DNA of 64,000 nt, taken from NCBI GenBank assembly GCA_902583715.1, contig CACHXC010000001.1:1-64000 (forward strand), written 5' to 3'. The notes below the pieces were generated by a model. The model worked only from the letters and a program-made list of their open reading frames with translations, searched no databases and was not told where the DNA came from. Each line of letters opens with the position of its first letter. Position 1 is the stretch's first letter. The DNA comes from an uncultured SAR116 cluster alpha proteobacterium. GTDB taxonomy: Bacteria; Pseudomonadota; Alphaproteobacteria; Puniceispirillales; Puniceispirillaceae. The position numbers were made by a program, and so were the translations under genes. Below are positions 54,663-63,652 of this stretch, one piece after another.

Positions 54663-55796
54663 ATGACAGCGCCAAGCCAGAACGAGCTCTCTACCATTGA
54701 AGAGGTGATTGCTGATGCGAAAGCCGGCAAGCTCTTTATTCTTGTGGATGATGAAGATCGAGAAAATGAGGGTGATTTATGCGTTGTGGCCGAATGTGCA
54801 ACCGCGGATGCGATCAATTTCATGGCGAAATATGGGCGCGGCCTGATTTGTCTGGCACTAACTAGACAGCGTACTGAAACGCTGGGGTTGGCGATGATGG
54901 ACCGGCGCAATGAATCACGTCACGAAACAGCCTTTACGGTCTCTATTGAGGCGCGCGAGGGGGTGACAACAGGTATTTCCGCACATGATCGCGCGCATAC
55001 CATCAAAACGGCTATTGATCCAAACTGTAACGAGCGTGATATCACCACGCCGGGCCATATTTTCCCGTTGGTGGGACGGGATGGTGGCACTTTGGTTCGG
55101 GCTGGCCATACCGAAGCTGTGATTGATATTGCGAGGGCGGCTGGCTATGACAATCCGGCTGGGGTTATTTGCGAAATTATGAATGACGATGGCCGCATGG
55201 CGCGGTTGCCTGATCTTGTGACATTTGCCAAAGCGCACGATCTGAAAATTGCCTCTATCGCTGATTTGATCGCGTGGCGGCGGCGTAATGAATCACTGGT
55301 ACAACGTATGGTAGAAACCACCGTGATCACCCGGATTGGGGGTGATTGGCGTATGATGATTTATGCCAACACTATTTCAAATATTGAACATATCGCCCTT
55401 GTCAAAGGCGATATTAGCTGTGATGCGCCGGTTTTGGTGCGTATGCATGCGCTTGATTTGATGGCTGATCTTCTCGGTGAAGTGTCAGAAAAGCGTGCCG
55501 GCAATGAATTGGCTGCGGCCATGCAGATGATTGGCGATGCCGGGCAGGGTGTTGTGGTTGTTTTACGCGAAGCCTCGGCCAGCAGTTTAACCGCTATGGT
55601 CAGCCAAAAAATTGTGGCGCAAATTGACGGTGGGTCAAATCGTGAATTGCGCGATTACGGTGTCGGTGCGCAAATATTGACCGACCTTGGTGTCAGTCAA
55701 ATGGTTTTGTTGTCGAATACCCGGCCAAATGTTGTGAGCCTAGAGGGGTATGATTTGGAAATTATCGACTGGCAGCCATTGCAGCGGGAGAGCTGA
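54663..55796 (+). CDS. ribB: 3,4-dihydroxy-2-butanone 4-phosphate synthase fused to degenerate GTP cyclohydrolase II domain (RibBA/RibBX-like)
   Basis: [47 protein letters not shown]; the C-terminal GCH II-like domain lacks Zn-ligand cysteines. Confidence 0.92.
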   Translation: MTAPSQNELSTIEEVIADAKAGKLFILVDDEDRENEGDLCVVAECATADAINFMAKYGRGLICLALTRQRTETLGLAMMDRRNESRHETAFTVSIEAREGVTTGISAHDRAHTIKTAIDPNCNERDITTPGHIFPLVGRDGGTLVRAGHTEAVIDIARAAGYDNPAGVICEIMNDDGRMARLPDLVTFAKAHDLKIASIADLIAWRRRNESLVQRMVETTVITRIGGDWRMMIYANTISNIEHIALVKGDISCDAPVLVRMHALDLMADLLGEVSEKRAGNELAAAMQMIGDAGQGVVVVLREASASSLTAMVSQKIVAQIDGGSNRELRDYGVGAQILTDLGVSQMVLLSNTRPNVVSLEGYDLEIIDWQPLQRES

Positions 55797-56228
55797 ATGA
55801 GTGGGCATTTTTTGATTGTTGAAGCGCGTTTTTATGGTGAGATCGCTGACGCGCAACTGGCAGGTGCGAAATCTGCGTTGAGCGCTGCCGGGGCAAGCTT
55901 TGATTATGTGTCGGTGCCTGGGGCACTGGAAATCCCGGTGGCGATTGCGATGGCGGCAGCAAGTCAACAGCATTTTGACGGTTATGTCGCATTGGGGTGT
56001 GTTATTCGCGGTGAAACCACGCATTACGAAACGGTTTGTTCTGAATCAGCGCGCGGGCTTATGGGTCTGGCCATTGCCGAAAATTTAGCTATCGGGAACG
56101 GTATTTTAACCGTTGAAAATGAAGCGCAGGCTTGGAAACGCGCTGATGCGGCGCAAAAAGACAAGGGTGGGGACGCGGCACGGGCCGCACTTGCGCTTGC
56201 AACGCTTCGAAAAAGATTTGGTGTGTGA
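55797..56228 (+). CDS. ribH: 6,7-dimethyl-8-ribityllumazine synthase
   Basis: [33 protein letters not shown]. Confidence 0.95.
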   Translation: MSGHFLIVEARFYGEIADAQLAGAKSALSAAGASFDYVSVPGALEIPVAIAMAAASQQHFDGYVALGCVIRGETTHYETVCSESARGLMGLAIAENLAIGNGILTVENEAQAWKRADAAQKDKGGDAARAALALATLRKRFGV

Positions 56229-56232
56229 TGCG

Positions 56233-56712
56233 ATGAATGCTGATAAAAATCAGCTGAAAGCCGTGCCGGTGCGTCGCCGTTCCGCCGCCCGGCTTGCGGC
56301 CATTCAAATTACCTATCAGTCATTAATTACTGGCCAATCAGCGGCTGATTTTGTGCCACAATTCCTGTCGTATTATGCCGCTGAGGTCAGTAAATCATTT
56401 CGGGTGAAAGACTTAGATAAAGAACATTTAGCAAATCTCTATGCCGGTGTGGAGGCTGGACGTGACGAGCTTGACCGGGTGATTGGCGCGGCGTTATCAC
56501 CGGGGTGGTCGATTGACCGTCTAGCGCGCATTGAGCTTGCTGTGCTACGATGCGGGGCCTATGAACTCACCGCTATGCCGCAAATACCGGCGCGGGCCGC
56601 GGTCAGCGAATATGCTGCGCTCAGCGATGCCTGCGGGTGCGAGGTTGGATTTGTGAATGCGGTTTTGGACGGTTTGGCACGTGGCGCGCGGACCGTTGAA
56701 ATGCAATCGTGA
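56233..56712 (+). CDS. nusB: Transcription antitermination factor NusB
   Basis: RRRSAARLAAIQITYQSL ... IDRLARIELAVLRCGAYEL ... AVSEYAALSDAC; start adjusted to 56233. Confidence 0.93.
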   Translation: MNADKNQLKAVPVRRRSAARLAAIQITYQSLITGQSAADFVPQFLSYYAAEVSKSFRVKDLDKEHLANLYAGVEAGRDELDRVIGAALSPGWSIDRLARIELAVLRCGAYELTAMPQIPARAAVSEYAALSDACGCEVGFVNAVLDGLARGARTVEMQS

Positions 56713-56722
56713 GACTTATGGT

Positions 56723-57232
56723 CTATTCTTCTGATTGTCGGCGTTTTAAGTTTGAAAATACCTGCTCAAGAACACCAAATGTATCTCCTGGCGTTGGCGT
56801 CTTGTCATCAATATGAACGATTTGTAGCCCATCTTCTTTATTAACTAAATCAATGGATTCAAGTATATTATCGTCATCTAGTGTAAAGATGTAGACGATG
56901 CGTTGCTGGGTTTGCTTGGCGCTGGCGACGGGTTGTAGCATCACCTGACTGCTGTAATACAGCTTTTGTGTGTTAAATGCGCCATCAAAACTTGGCTGTC
57001 CAAGCATATCCAGAATATCCGCTTTGGTTGTTGTGCCGATATTGATTTGCTTTAGCTCATTCTCATTGATGACATGACCATGACTGCTGATACGCTCGCC
57101 GCATGCGCTAAGGGCGGCAAACCCCAAGCTGGCGACAAAAAACAGCGCATACTGTAGATGTCGTGGGCGGCTTTTGTTTGGACTTGACGGTCTGGTCATT
57201 AATAGCTTCCTGCTATATATAGTGGACACCAT
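56723..57232 (-). CDS. bamE: Outer membrane protein assembly factor BamE (SmpA/OmlA) lipoprotein
   Basis: Lipobox-like LAALSACG; INIGTTTKADILDMLGQPSFDGAFNTQKLYYSSQ. Confidence 0.88.
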   Translation of the reverse strand: MVSTIYSRKLLMTRPSSPNKSRPRHLQYALFFVASLGFAALSACGERISSHGHVINENELKQINIGTTTKADILDMLGQPSFDGAFNTQKLYYSSQVMLQPVASAKQTQQRIVYIFTLDDDNILESIDLVNKEDGLQIVHIDDKTPTPGDTFGVLEQVFSNLKRRQSEE

Positions 57233-57259
57233 TACTCACAATCGCCGGATGTTGCACCA

Positions 57260-57811
57260 ATGAACAAAAAATCTCAAGGCTGGTTTGCTACTTTATTTTC
57301 CTGGGGTCAGAGGCGTCAGACGCGTGAAGCTGAAAAGCTCTACGCGGCGGCGATTGAAGTGGCCCGCCGTCCCATTTTTTATGAGCAGTTTGGGGTACAG
57401 GATTCGGTTGATGGCCGATTTGACTCGCTTAGCTTGGTGGTCATCCTGATCATGCGAAAATTGAAGAATTGCGGGGCGGATGGAAAGGAAATCAGCCAAC
57501 AGCTTTTTGATTCAATGTTTGCTGACATGGATTTATCCCTTCGCGAAATGGGCGCTGGTGATATTGGCGTGTCAAAACGTGTGCGCACCATGGCCGAGGC
57601 TTTTTTGGGGCGTCTTGAGGCCTATGTCACCGCGCTTGATCATAATGACCGGACTGCACTGGTGGCGGCTTTGCGCCGTAATTTATTTCGGGATAATGCT
57701 GATGCTGACCCACTTGGGGATGGGGCGGTTGATTATGTGTTTGCGCTGGCTTCAGAAATCACTAATCTTGACCCAGATGATTTACTCCTCGGAAATCTGA
57801 ACCTGTCATGA
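57260..57811 (+). CDS. Ubiquinol-cytochrome c chaperone (CBP3-like) family protein
   Basis: FYEQFGVQDSVDGRFDSLSLVVILIMRKL ... LFDSMFADMDLSLREMGAGDIGVSKRVRTMAEAFLGRLEAY. Confidence 0.9.
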   Translation: MNKKSQGWFATLFSWGQRRQTREAEKLYAAAIEVARRPIFYEQFGVQDSVDGRFDSLSLVVILIMRKLKNCGADGKEISQQLFDSMFADMDLSLREMGAGDIGVSKRVRTMAEAFLGRLEAYVTALDHNDRTALVAALRRNLFRDNADADPLGDGAVDYVFALASEITNLDPDDLLLGNLNLS

Positions 57812-57829
57812 TGCGGTGATGGCCTTCTG

Positions 57830-58339
57830 ATGCCTCAATTTTCAATTACATCTGAAATTAATGTTGAGACGCTTCGTCCTGATTCAGATAATTTTTATAA
57901 ATTATCGACAAACTCGGCGGATCTTCGGGGATTAGCTGAACGGTTTGGTTGGGTCTCTGTTGACCACCTCGCCATTGAATTGATTGTTCGCAAAGTTGCA
58001 CGAGACTGTTGGGATGTTAGTGGTCAGATAACGGGTGAGATTGTGCAAAATTGCATTGTTACCGGTGCGCCCGTGCCAGAAAATATAGATTTTCAGATTG
58101 AAGAACGTTATGTTCGCTCAGCCGATCAGACCGATCATGTCGAAGTGGGTCTTGACGGTACTGAGCCAATAAAAAATGGGACGATTGACATCGGCGAATT
58201 AGCGGTGCAATCACTCTTCCTTGCGGCGACGGCATGGCCAAGAGTCGAAGATGCGCCAGATGGCTATAGCGTCGGTGATCAAGAACTGGATCACCCATTT
58301 GCTGCGCTGTCTGCATTAAAGCGTCAAAATAGTGAGTGA
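57830..58339 (+). CDS. DUF177 (YceD) family protein
   Basis: CIVTGAPVPENIDFQIEERYVR ... IDIGELAVQSLFLAATAWPRVEDAP. Confidence 0.82.
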   Translation: MPQFSITSEINVETLRPDSDNFYKLSTNSADLRGLAERFGWVSVDHLAIELIVRKVARDCWDVSGQITGEIVQNCIVTGAPVPENIDFQIEERYVRSADQTDHVEVGLDGTEPIKNGTIDIGELAVQSLFLAATAWPRVEDAPDGYSVGDQELDHPFAALSALKRQNSE

Positions 58340-58364
58340 GTAAGAATGGCTTGGAGGAAATATC

Positions 58365-59408
58365 CTGTCTGACGTTATTAAAATTGCCCTAGACGCGATG
58401 GGCGGGGACAATGCACCAGATTCTATCATTGATGGTGCCGATACCGCTAAGGCGCGAGCCCCGCATATCGAGTTTATATTTGTTGGTGATGAGTCGCGTA
58501 TACTCCCGTTATTGGCGAAAACACAGAATCTCCAAAATGCTGATACGCTTCACACCGATGTAGCGGTAGCGGCTGAAGATACCGCGTCACAGGCGGTTCG
58601 GCGGGGGCGCGACAGCTCTATGTGGATGGCCATTTCATTGGTTGCCGACAAAAAAGCTGACGCTGTTGTATCGGCCGGCAATACCGGCGCCTTGATGGCA
58701 ATGTCAAAATTGCAATTGCGGTCGATGCCCGGCGTTACCCGGCCCGCTATTGCCGGGTTTTTTCCGACCGAACAAAAGCGCATGTGTATGCTTGACCTAG
58801 GTGCGAACCTAGAATGCGATGAGGATAATCTTGTGCAATTTGCGCTGATGGGACAGGCATTTTACCATTCGCTAGTTGGTAAAGAGCGCCCGTCAGTAGC
58901 GTTGCTGAATGTTGGGTCCGAAGAGCAAAAGGGCCATGAATATCTGCGTCTTGCCGCACAGGAACTTTCGGACCCTGAACTAGGCGTGAATTATATTGGC
59001 TTTGTCGAAGGGTCTGACCTTGTCAAAGGCGGTGTTGATATTGTGGTGACTGATGGGTTTTCGGGCAATATTGCGTTGAAAACTGCAGAAGGCGTTGCCG
59101 GCTTATTTGCAACATTGTTGCGGCGCTGTTTCAAAGCCTCGTTGCCAGCCAAGCTCGGTTATTTGCTGGCGCGTGGGGCGCTCAAGAATTTTAGAACCAA
59201 GATGGACCCGCGGCGATATAATGGCGCGGTTTTTCTTGGCCTGAATGGTATCGCCGTTAAATCGCATGGTGGCACAGATGCTGTTGGCTTTGCCAATGCG
59301 ATTGATGTTGCAATGAACCTTGTGGGACATGGGTTTATACCTGATGTAAGTAGCGCGATTGAAAAGGCTGATCGCATTCGGGCAAAACGAAAGACTGTAA
59401 ATGAGTAA
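58365..59408 (+). CDS. plsX: Phosphate acyltransferase PlsX (apparent CTG start)
   Basis: IKIALDAMGGDNAPDSIIDGA, AVVSAGNTGALMAMSK, NVGSEEQKGHE, VVTDGFSGNIALKTAEG; conserved N-terminus lies upstream of the first ATG. Confidence 0.93.
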   Translation: MSDVIKIALDAMGGDNAPDSIIDGADTAKARAPHIEFIFVGDESRILPLLAKTQNLQNADTLHTDVAVAAEDTASQAVRRGRDSSMWMAISLVADKKADAVVSAGNTGALMAMSKLQLRSMPGVTRPAIAGFFPTEQKRMCMLDLGANLECDEDNLVQFALMGQAFYHSLVGKERPSVALLNVGSEEQKGHEYLRLAAQELSDPELGVNYIGFVEGSDLVKGGVDIVVTDGFSGNIALKTAEGVAGLFATLLRRCFKASLPAKLGYLLARGALKNFRTKMDPRRYNGAVFLGLNGIAVKSHGGTDAVGFANAIDVAMNLVGHGFIPDVSSAIEKADRIRAKRKTVNE

Positions 59409-60381
59409 ACAAACCGTATTAATGACGGCTGTCGGTTCTTATCTGCCAGCGAATGTGGTGACGAATGATGATCTGTCGGCTTGTGTCGACACCAGCGATG
59501 AATGGATTCGGCGCCGTACGGGTATTACCCAGCGCCATTTTGTGGCAGATGGGGAGACAACTGCTGATTTAGCAAGCAAAGCCGCAACCAAGGCGCTGTA
59601 TCAGGCGGGACTTGGCGCTTCGGATATTGATCTCATTATTGTGGCGACCACCACGCCGGATAATACTTTCCCCTCGACGGCTACGAAAGTTCAGCATCAG
59701 CTGGGCGCATCCGGGGCGATTGCGTTCGATATACAGGCTGTCTGTGCGGGCTTTATCTATGCGGTGGATGTGGCTGATGCGATGTTGCGCGGGGGAAGGG
59801 GACGCCGTGCTCTGGTTATTGGTGCCGAGAGTTTTTCAAAATTACTTGATTGGCAGGATCGCACAACATGTGTGTTGTTTGGCGATGGTGCCGGCGCGGT
59901 TATTCTGGAAATCGACGAAAAGGACAGTGATTTTGGTATTCGGTCTTCGGTTTTGCACGCCGATGGTGCGTATCGTGATATTTTATATGTCGATGGCGGC
60001 CCGTCTAGTAACCAAGATGTCGGTTATGTGCGGATGGAGGGCAAAGAAGTTTTTCGTCATGCCATTGAAAAACTAGCCGCGGTTATGGATGAGGCGCTCA
60101 CTGCCGCAGATATGCAACCGCAAGATATTGATTGGTTGGTGCCGCATCAAGCCAATATTAGGATCATTGATGGCATGCAGAAAAAGATGCAGCTACCAAA
60201 CGACAAGGTGGTGCGTACTGTTGACCAGCATGCCAACACCTCTGCCGCATCGATTCCATTGGCATTGGCGACTGCTGTCGATGATGGGCGGGTAAAAAAT
60301 GGTGATGTGCTGGCCATGGAGGCGATTGGCGGTGGCCTAGTATGGGGTGCGGCTTTGGTGAAATATGGCCGCCCAGCATAA
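59401..60381 (+). CDS. fabH: Beta-ketoacyl-ACP synthase III
   Basis: DEWIRRRTGITQRHF, FDIQAVCAGFIYAV, PHQANIRIIDGM. Confidence 0.96.
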   Translation: MSKQTVLMTAVGSYLPANVVTNDDLSACVDTSDEWIRRRTGITQRHFVADGETTADLASKAATKALYQAGLGASDIDLIIVATTTPDNTFPSTATKVQHQLGASGAIAFDIQAVCAGFIYAVDVADAMLRGGRGRRALVIGAESFSKLLDWQDRTTCVLFGDGAGAVILEIDEKDSDFGIRSSVLHADGAYRDILYVDGGPSSNQDVGYVRMEGKEVFRHAIEKLAAVMDEALTAADMQPQDIDWLVPHQANIRIIDGMQKKMQLPNDKVVRTVDQHANTSAASIPLALATAVDDGRVKNGDVLAMEAIGGGLVWGAALVKYGRPA

Positions 60382-60516
60382 GTGCCTCGTCACACGGGCA
60401 ACAGAAATGCGCTAAAATTGTGCATGCGGCCTTGTGTTTTTCTTCTAAATGTTTTTAGACTGTAGCGTAGGCCCCCAAAGCCAGCTGCAAAGTTTCATTA
60501 TGGATACGGCGTTCCC

Positions 60517-60807
60517 ATGTCAAAAACGTTAACCAGAGCTGACCTTACCGAATCTGTCTATCGTAATATCGGGTTGTCCAGAAACGAATCTTCAGATCTT
60601 GTTGAGTCCGTTCTGGAAGAGATTTGCACCTGTCTTGAAGCAGGTGAAGAGGTCAAATTGTCGTCCTTTGGCACATTTTCTGTTCAGTCAAAACGCCAGC
60701 GCGTCGGGCGCAACCCAAAAACTGGTGTCGAAGCGGTGATTACCCCACGCCGGGTTTTATCATTTCGGCCTTCGCACATGCTAAAGGATCGGGTTGATAA
60801 CGCCTAA
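60517..60807 (+). CDS. ihfA: Integration host factor subunit alpha
   Basis: [60 protein letters not shown]. Confidence 0.93.
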   Translation: MSKTLTRADLTESVYRNIGLSRNESSDLVESVLEEICTCLEAGEEVKLSSFGTFSVQSKRQRVGRNPKTGVEAVITPRRVLSFRPSHMLKDRVDNA

Positions 60808-61181
60808 TGACTGATAAATCTAGCGATGCCTTCAGAACCATCTCCGAAGTGTCAGCCGCGCTTGATGTGCCGCCGCATGTATTGCGTTTTTGGGAAACCA
60901 AATTTACCAGTTTGCGCCCATTGAAACGCAGTGGCGGCCGCCGTTATTATCGGCCTGGCGATATCGCTGTTTTAACGAGAATACGTGACTTGTTGTATAA
61001 AGACGGCTTTACCATAAAAGGCGCGCAACGGTTTTTAAAATCAAAAGAGGCACTGGTTCCGACAGACGCGGTGCATGATGCGGCTTTGGGCGGCAATGCG
61101 CCAGATCTTGCCGCGATCCAAGCGCTTTTAGAATCTGCGCGGGATCGGCTGGTGAGTGTAAAAAGCAAATTCCACCTGTAA
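60807..61181 (+). CDS. MerR family transcriptional regulator
   Basis: [49 protein letters not shown]-type overlap with ihfA. Confidence 0.92.
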   Translation: MTDKSSDAFRTISEVSAALDVPPHVLRFWETKFTSLRPLKRSGGRRYYRPGDIAVLTRIRDLLYKDGFTIKGAQRFLKSKEALVPTDAVHDAALGGNAPDLAAIQALLESARDRLVSVKSKFHL

Positions 61182-61263
61182 AACAGCAAATTTTATCTGT
61201 AAAAACGAGACACTTGAAATGCCGATTGCATGGGGCTGTGGCTAAGGCTATAACAGTTGCGGC

Positions 61264-61340
61264 CGGAGCGTAGCGCAGCCTGGTAGCGCACTATACTGGG
61301 GGTGTAGGGGTCGTGGGTTCAAATCCCGCCGCTCCGACCA
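61264..61340 (+). tRNA. tRNA-Pro (GGG)
   Basis: CGGAGCG/CGCTCCG acceptor; CTATA-CTGGGGG-TGTAG anticodon arm; CCA encoded. Confidence 0.94.
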
Positions 61341-61371
61341 ATGTTTTCAATAAGGTAGGATGCTTATGAAG

Positions 61372-61392
61372 TAGTCTTAAGGACTATTTTTT
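61372..61392 (+). terminator. Rho-independent terminator after tRNA-Pro
   Basis: TAGTC-TTAAG-GACTA followed by TTTTTT. Confidence 0.7.
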
Positions 61393-61395
61393 GTA

Positions 61396-61418
61396 TTCTC
61401 CGTCAATTTCTCCGTCAA
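61396..61418. repeat. Tandem 11-bp direct repeat TTCTCCGTCAA x2, 1-nt spacer
   Basis: 61396-61406 and 61408-61418 are identical. Confidence 0.8.
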
Positions 61419-61515
61419 ATTTTCTTGCAGAAAATGAAATTCGAGATAACCTCGCGGCAATGCCGTGCGCGGGCATTGTAAACTTTGTCGGTTGATTTAA
61501 AGAGTGCTAGCTGGA

Positions 61516-62904
61516 CTAAAGTAACTTCCGTATCCTCTCCAGCACAGTTTTGCCGACACCCGTTTTTAATAAAATTGTTTGCGAGTCAGCCGCTAGAAGG
61601 AGTTCAGGCGTTGGAAAATACATCAAAATTTTCTCTCGCCTTTTTTTGCCTAATCCAATCACAGATTGCAATTGAACCTCAAACTGTTTGGTCGAATCGT
61701 TTGCAGTTTCTCCAGCGATGAATTCGTTTTTGTCGGCTTCTGTTGTTATTTGTGGTTTTTTTGAGACAAGAAGTGGTAACCAAAAAATGCCTAAAAGGCT
61801 AACAATAAAAGGGTTAAGCGACCCATGCGTTGTTTTATTTTGACGCGCATAAATTCGGCTCAAGAGATAACCAACACAAACAGAAAAAATAATTGAAGAT
61901 GCCAATATTGATGGCCTTGAATATAACGTGAACTCGCTTTTATCACTAAGCAAAGCTTCAACCACAACAAGAGATAGCGTGAATGTTAGAACTAAAGCTG
62001 CAAATGAGATTGGTGCAAGGCAAAGTTTGGAAAATATGCTTAAGGAACTTCTCTTCACGTTCAGAAAAGTCATGAACGTAGCACCAAGAATGTTTGTTAT
62101 CCAACATACGATACCTACAGCGTTCAGAAAAAAATTGAGTTGTTCTGGGACTTCAGAACTAGGTGACCCAAGACTTTCGCTGACTGCCGATTGTTTTTGG
62201 TTCAACCCGGTAGCAAAAATATCAGTCAGTGCTGCGTTCAAATGATGTGAGAGACGTTCAAAAAAATCCGTAAGGTAAAGGCTTGGTTCTCCAATAAAGG
62301 CCCACAAACCTGATAACAAAAAAACAACGAATGCTGTCAGGGCTAAACCATTTAAAATGATGCTAGAGAATATAGTGCCAACAATTACCCCAATGACGGT
62401 TGGTTCAAGCCAATCAGTTGAAAAAATCCATGAGACACCGTAACCAAAACCACCAAGAACATGTGCTAAAGTTGCCCAAACGTAGGTGCCTGGGCCAGAA
62501 TTTGTTCCAAACGGAAGGAATAGAAAAAATGTCAGATAGCTGGCTAAAAATCCATAGAACCTATCACCACTAAACCAACCGACTGTAAGGCCAATCCCAA
62601 TAACCAAATATATGAAAATATTTGAATTGCTTTTTTCTTCTGCCTTTAGCCGCCCTTCTTTTGTTCTAAGGTCGTAGCCTCTCTCTTCCACCACACTTTT
62701 GTATTGTGAATTGCTGTAGCCTTTTTGACGCCATACAAAGCCAGTTCCAGGAATGCTGAGTGACCAACCGCGTGATGTGTTAAAATTTATTCTCGGCTTA
62801 CCTTTTTTGGAACCGGTCGTAAATGTCAGGGACCGAAGGCCTCCTTGAGTTACGTTCGCCTTGATATTTTTGCCACCAGGTCTTTTGCGCAGATAAAAGG
62901 GCAA
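61516..62904 (-). CDS. Membrane protein: N-terminal DUF4236-like segment, multiple TM helices, C-terminal UvrC-like double helix-hairpin-helix
   Basis: LPFYLRKRPGGKNIKANVTQGG...SRGWSLSIPGTGFVW; hydrophobic blocks; VIGLGKKRREKILMYFPTPELLLAADSQTILLKTGVGKTVLERIRKLL. TTG start at 62904 with AGGAAG SD proposed (ORF track start 63018). Confidence 0.68.
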   Translation of the reverse strand: MPFYLRKRPGGKNIKANVTQGGLRSLTFTTGSKKGKPRINFNTSRGWSLSIPGTGFVWRQKGYSNSQYKSVVEERGYDLRTKEGRLKAEEKSNSNIFIYLVIGIGLTVGWFSGDRFYGFLASYLTFFLFLPFGTNSGPGTYVWATLAHVLGGFGYGVSWIFSTDWLEPTVIGVIVGTIFSSIILNGLALTAFVVFLLSGLWAFIGEPSLYLTDFFERLSHHLNAALTDIFATGLNQKQSAVSESLGSPSSEVPEQLNFFLNAVGIVCWITNILGATFMTFLNVKRSSLSIFSKLCLAPISFAALVLTFTLSLVVVEALLSDKSEFTLYSRPSILASSIIFSVCVGYLLSRIYARQNKTTHGSLNPFIVSLLGIFWLPLLVSKKPQITTEADKNEFIAGETANDSTKQFEVQLQSVIGLGKKRREKILMYFPTPELLLAADSQTILLKTGVGKTVLERIRKLL

Positions 62905-62914
62905 ATTTTTCTTC

Positions 62915-63652
62915 CTAATTTGTTCGAAGCTGTTGGAGTGCCGTTGCTTCCAAATAGTTAATTTTATTTGTATCGATGTTGGATTTAACTTTGAGTTCGC
63001 TGTTCGGAAAAAAAGCATTACTGAAGGTAAAAAGCGCCTCCTCAGTCTGCATGCGGCTTAGTTTGAGGTGGTAAGCAACTTCATCCAAATAGGAAAGATA
63101 GTCAGCATATTTGACTGAGGGTTTAAGGCCCAAAAGCATCATCATCCGCGCATCCAAAATTGGAAAACCACCCCAAAACCTTAGGTGTTTAGACGCAAAC
63201 GATACTCCCAGTTGAGGAATTTGACAAAATTGTTGAATTGCTAAATCTGGCTTCTGACCGGTTGCTAACGAGACGCCTCTCTTATAGTCAAATATCCATT
63301 CATCGGAGTTTTGCCTTGCGCTTTCATTTTTTCTTTTGCCTAGAACATACGGGTTCCGTCCCATTATTCCGCCCCATACGTGAACTAGGTCGAAAACTCT
63401 GAGAGCAGTCAATGTCGCCTGTTGTCCGTCTGTCTGGTGATATTGTTTGATTGAAACCTGGATGCTCTCAATAAGCTCAGCACAGGTATTAAAAGATTGT
63501 CCGGGTAGGTAACCTTTGCCTTGGATTGTACTCAATGATTTTTGCATCGAGGAGTTGAGTGGGTGCTCTCCGTAAACCAAACTTTGTGCAAGCCAGAACT
63601 TAGCATCAAGATTTGACAATATGCCCAATCGTTTGGTTTCCATGCTATTCAA
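62915..63652 (-). CDS. Putative OGG-like (HhH-GPD-related) DNA glycosylase
   Basis: IPQLGVSFASKHLRFWGGFPILDARMMMLLG: candidate HhH lysine and downstream catalytic-type Asp. Confidence 0.55.
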   Translation of the reverse strand: MNSMETKRLGILSNLDAKFWLAQSLVYGEHPLNSSMQKSLSTIQGKGYLPGQSFNTCAELIESIQVSIKQYHQTDGQQATLTALRVFDLVHVWGGIMGRNPYVLGKRKNESARQNSDEWIFDYKRGVSLATGQKPDLAIQQFCQIPQLGVSFASKHLRFWGGFPILDARMMMLLGLKPSVKYADYLSYLDEVAYHLKLSRMQTEEALFTFSNAFFPNSELKVKSNIDTNKINYLEATALQQLRTN

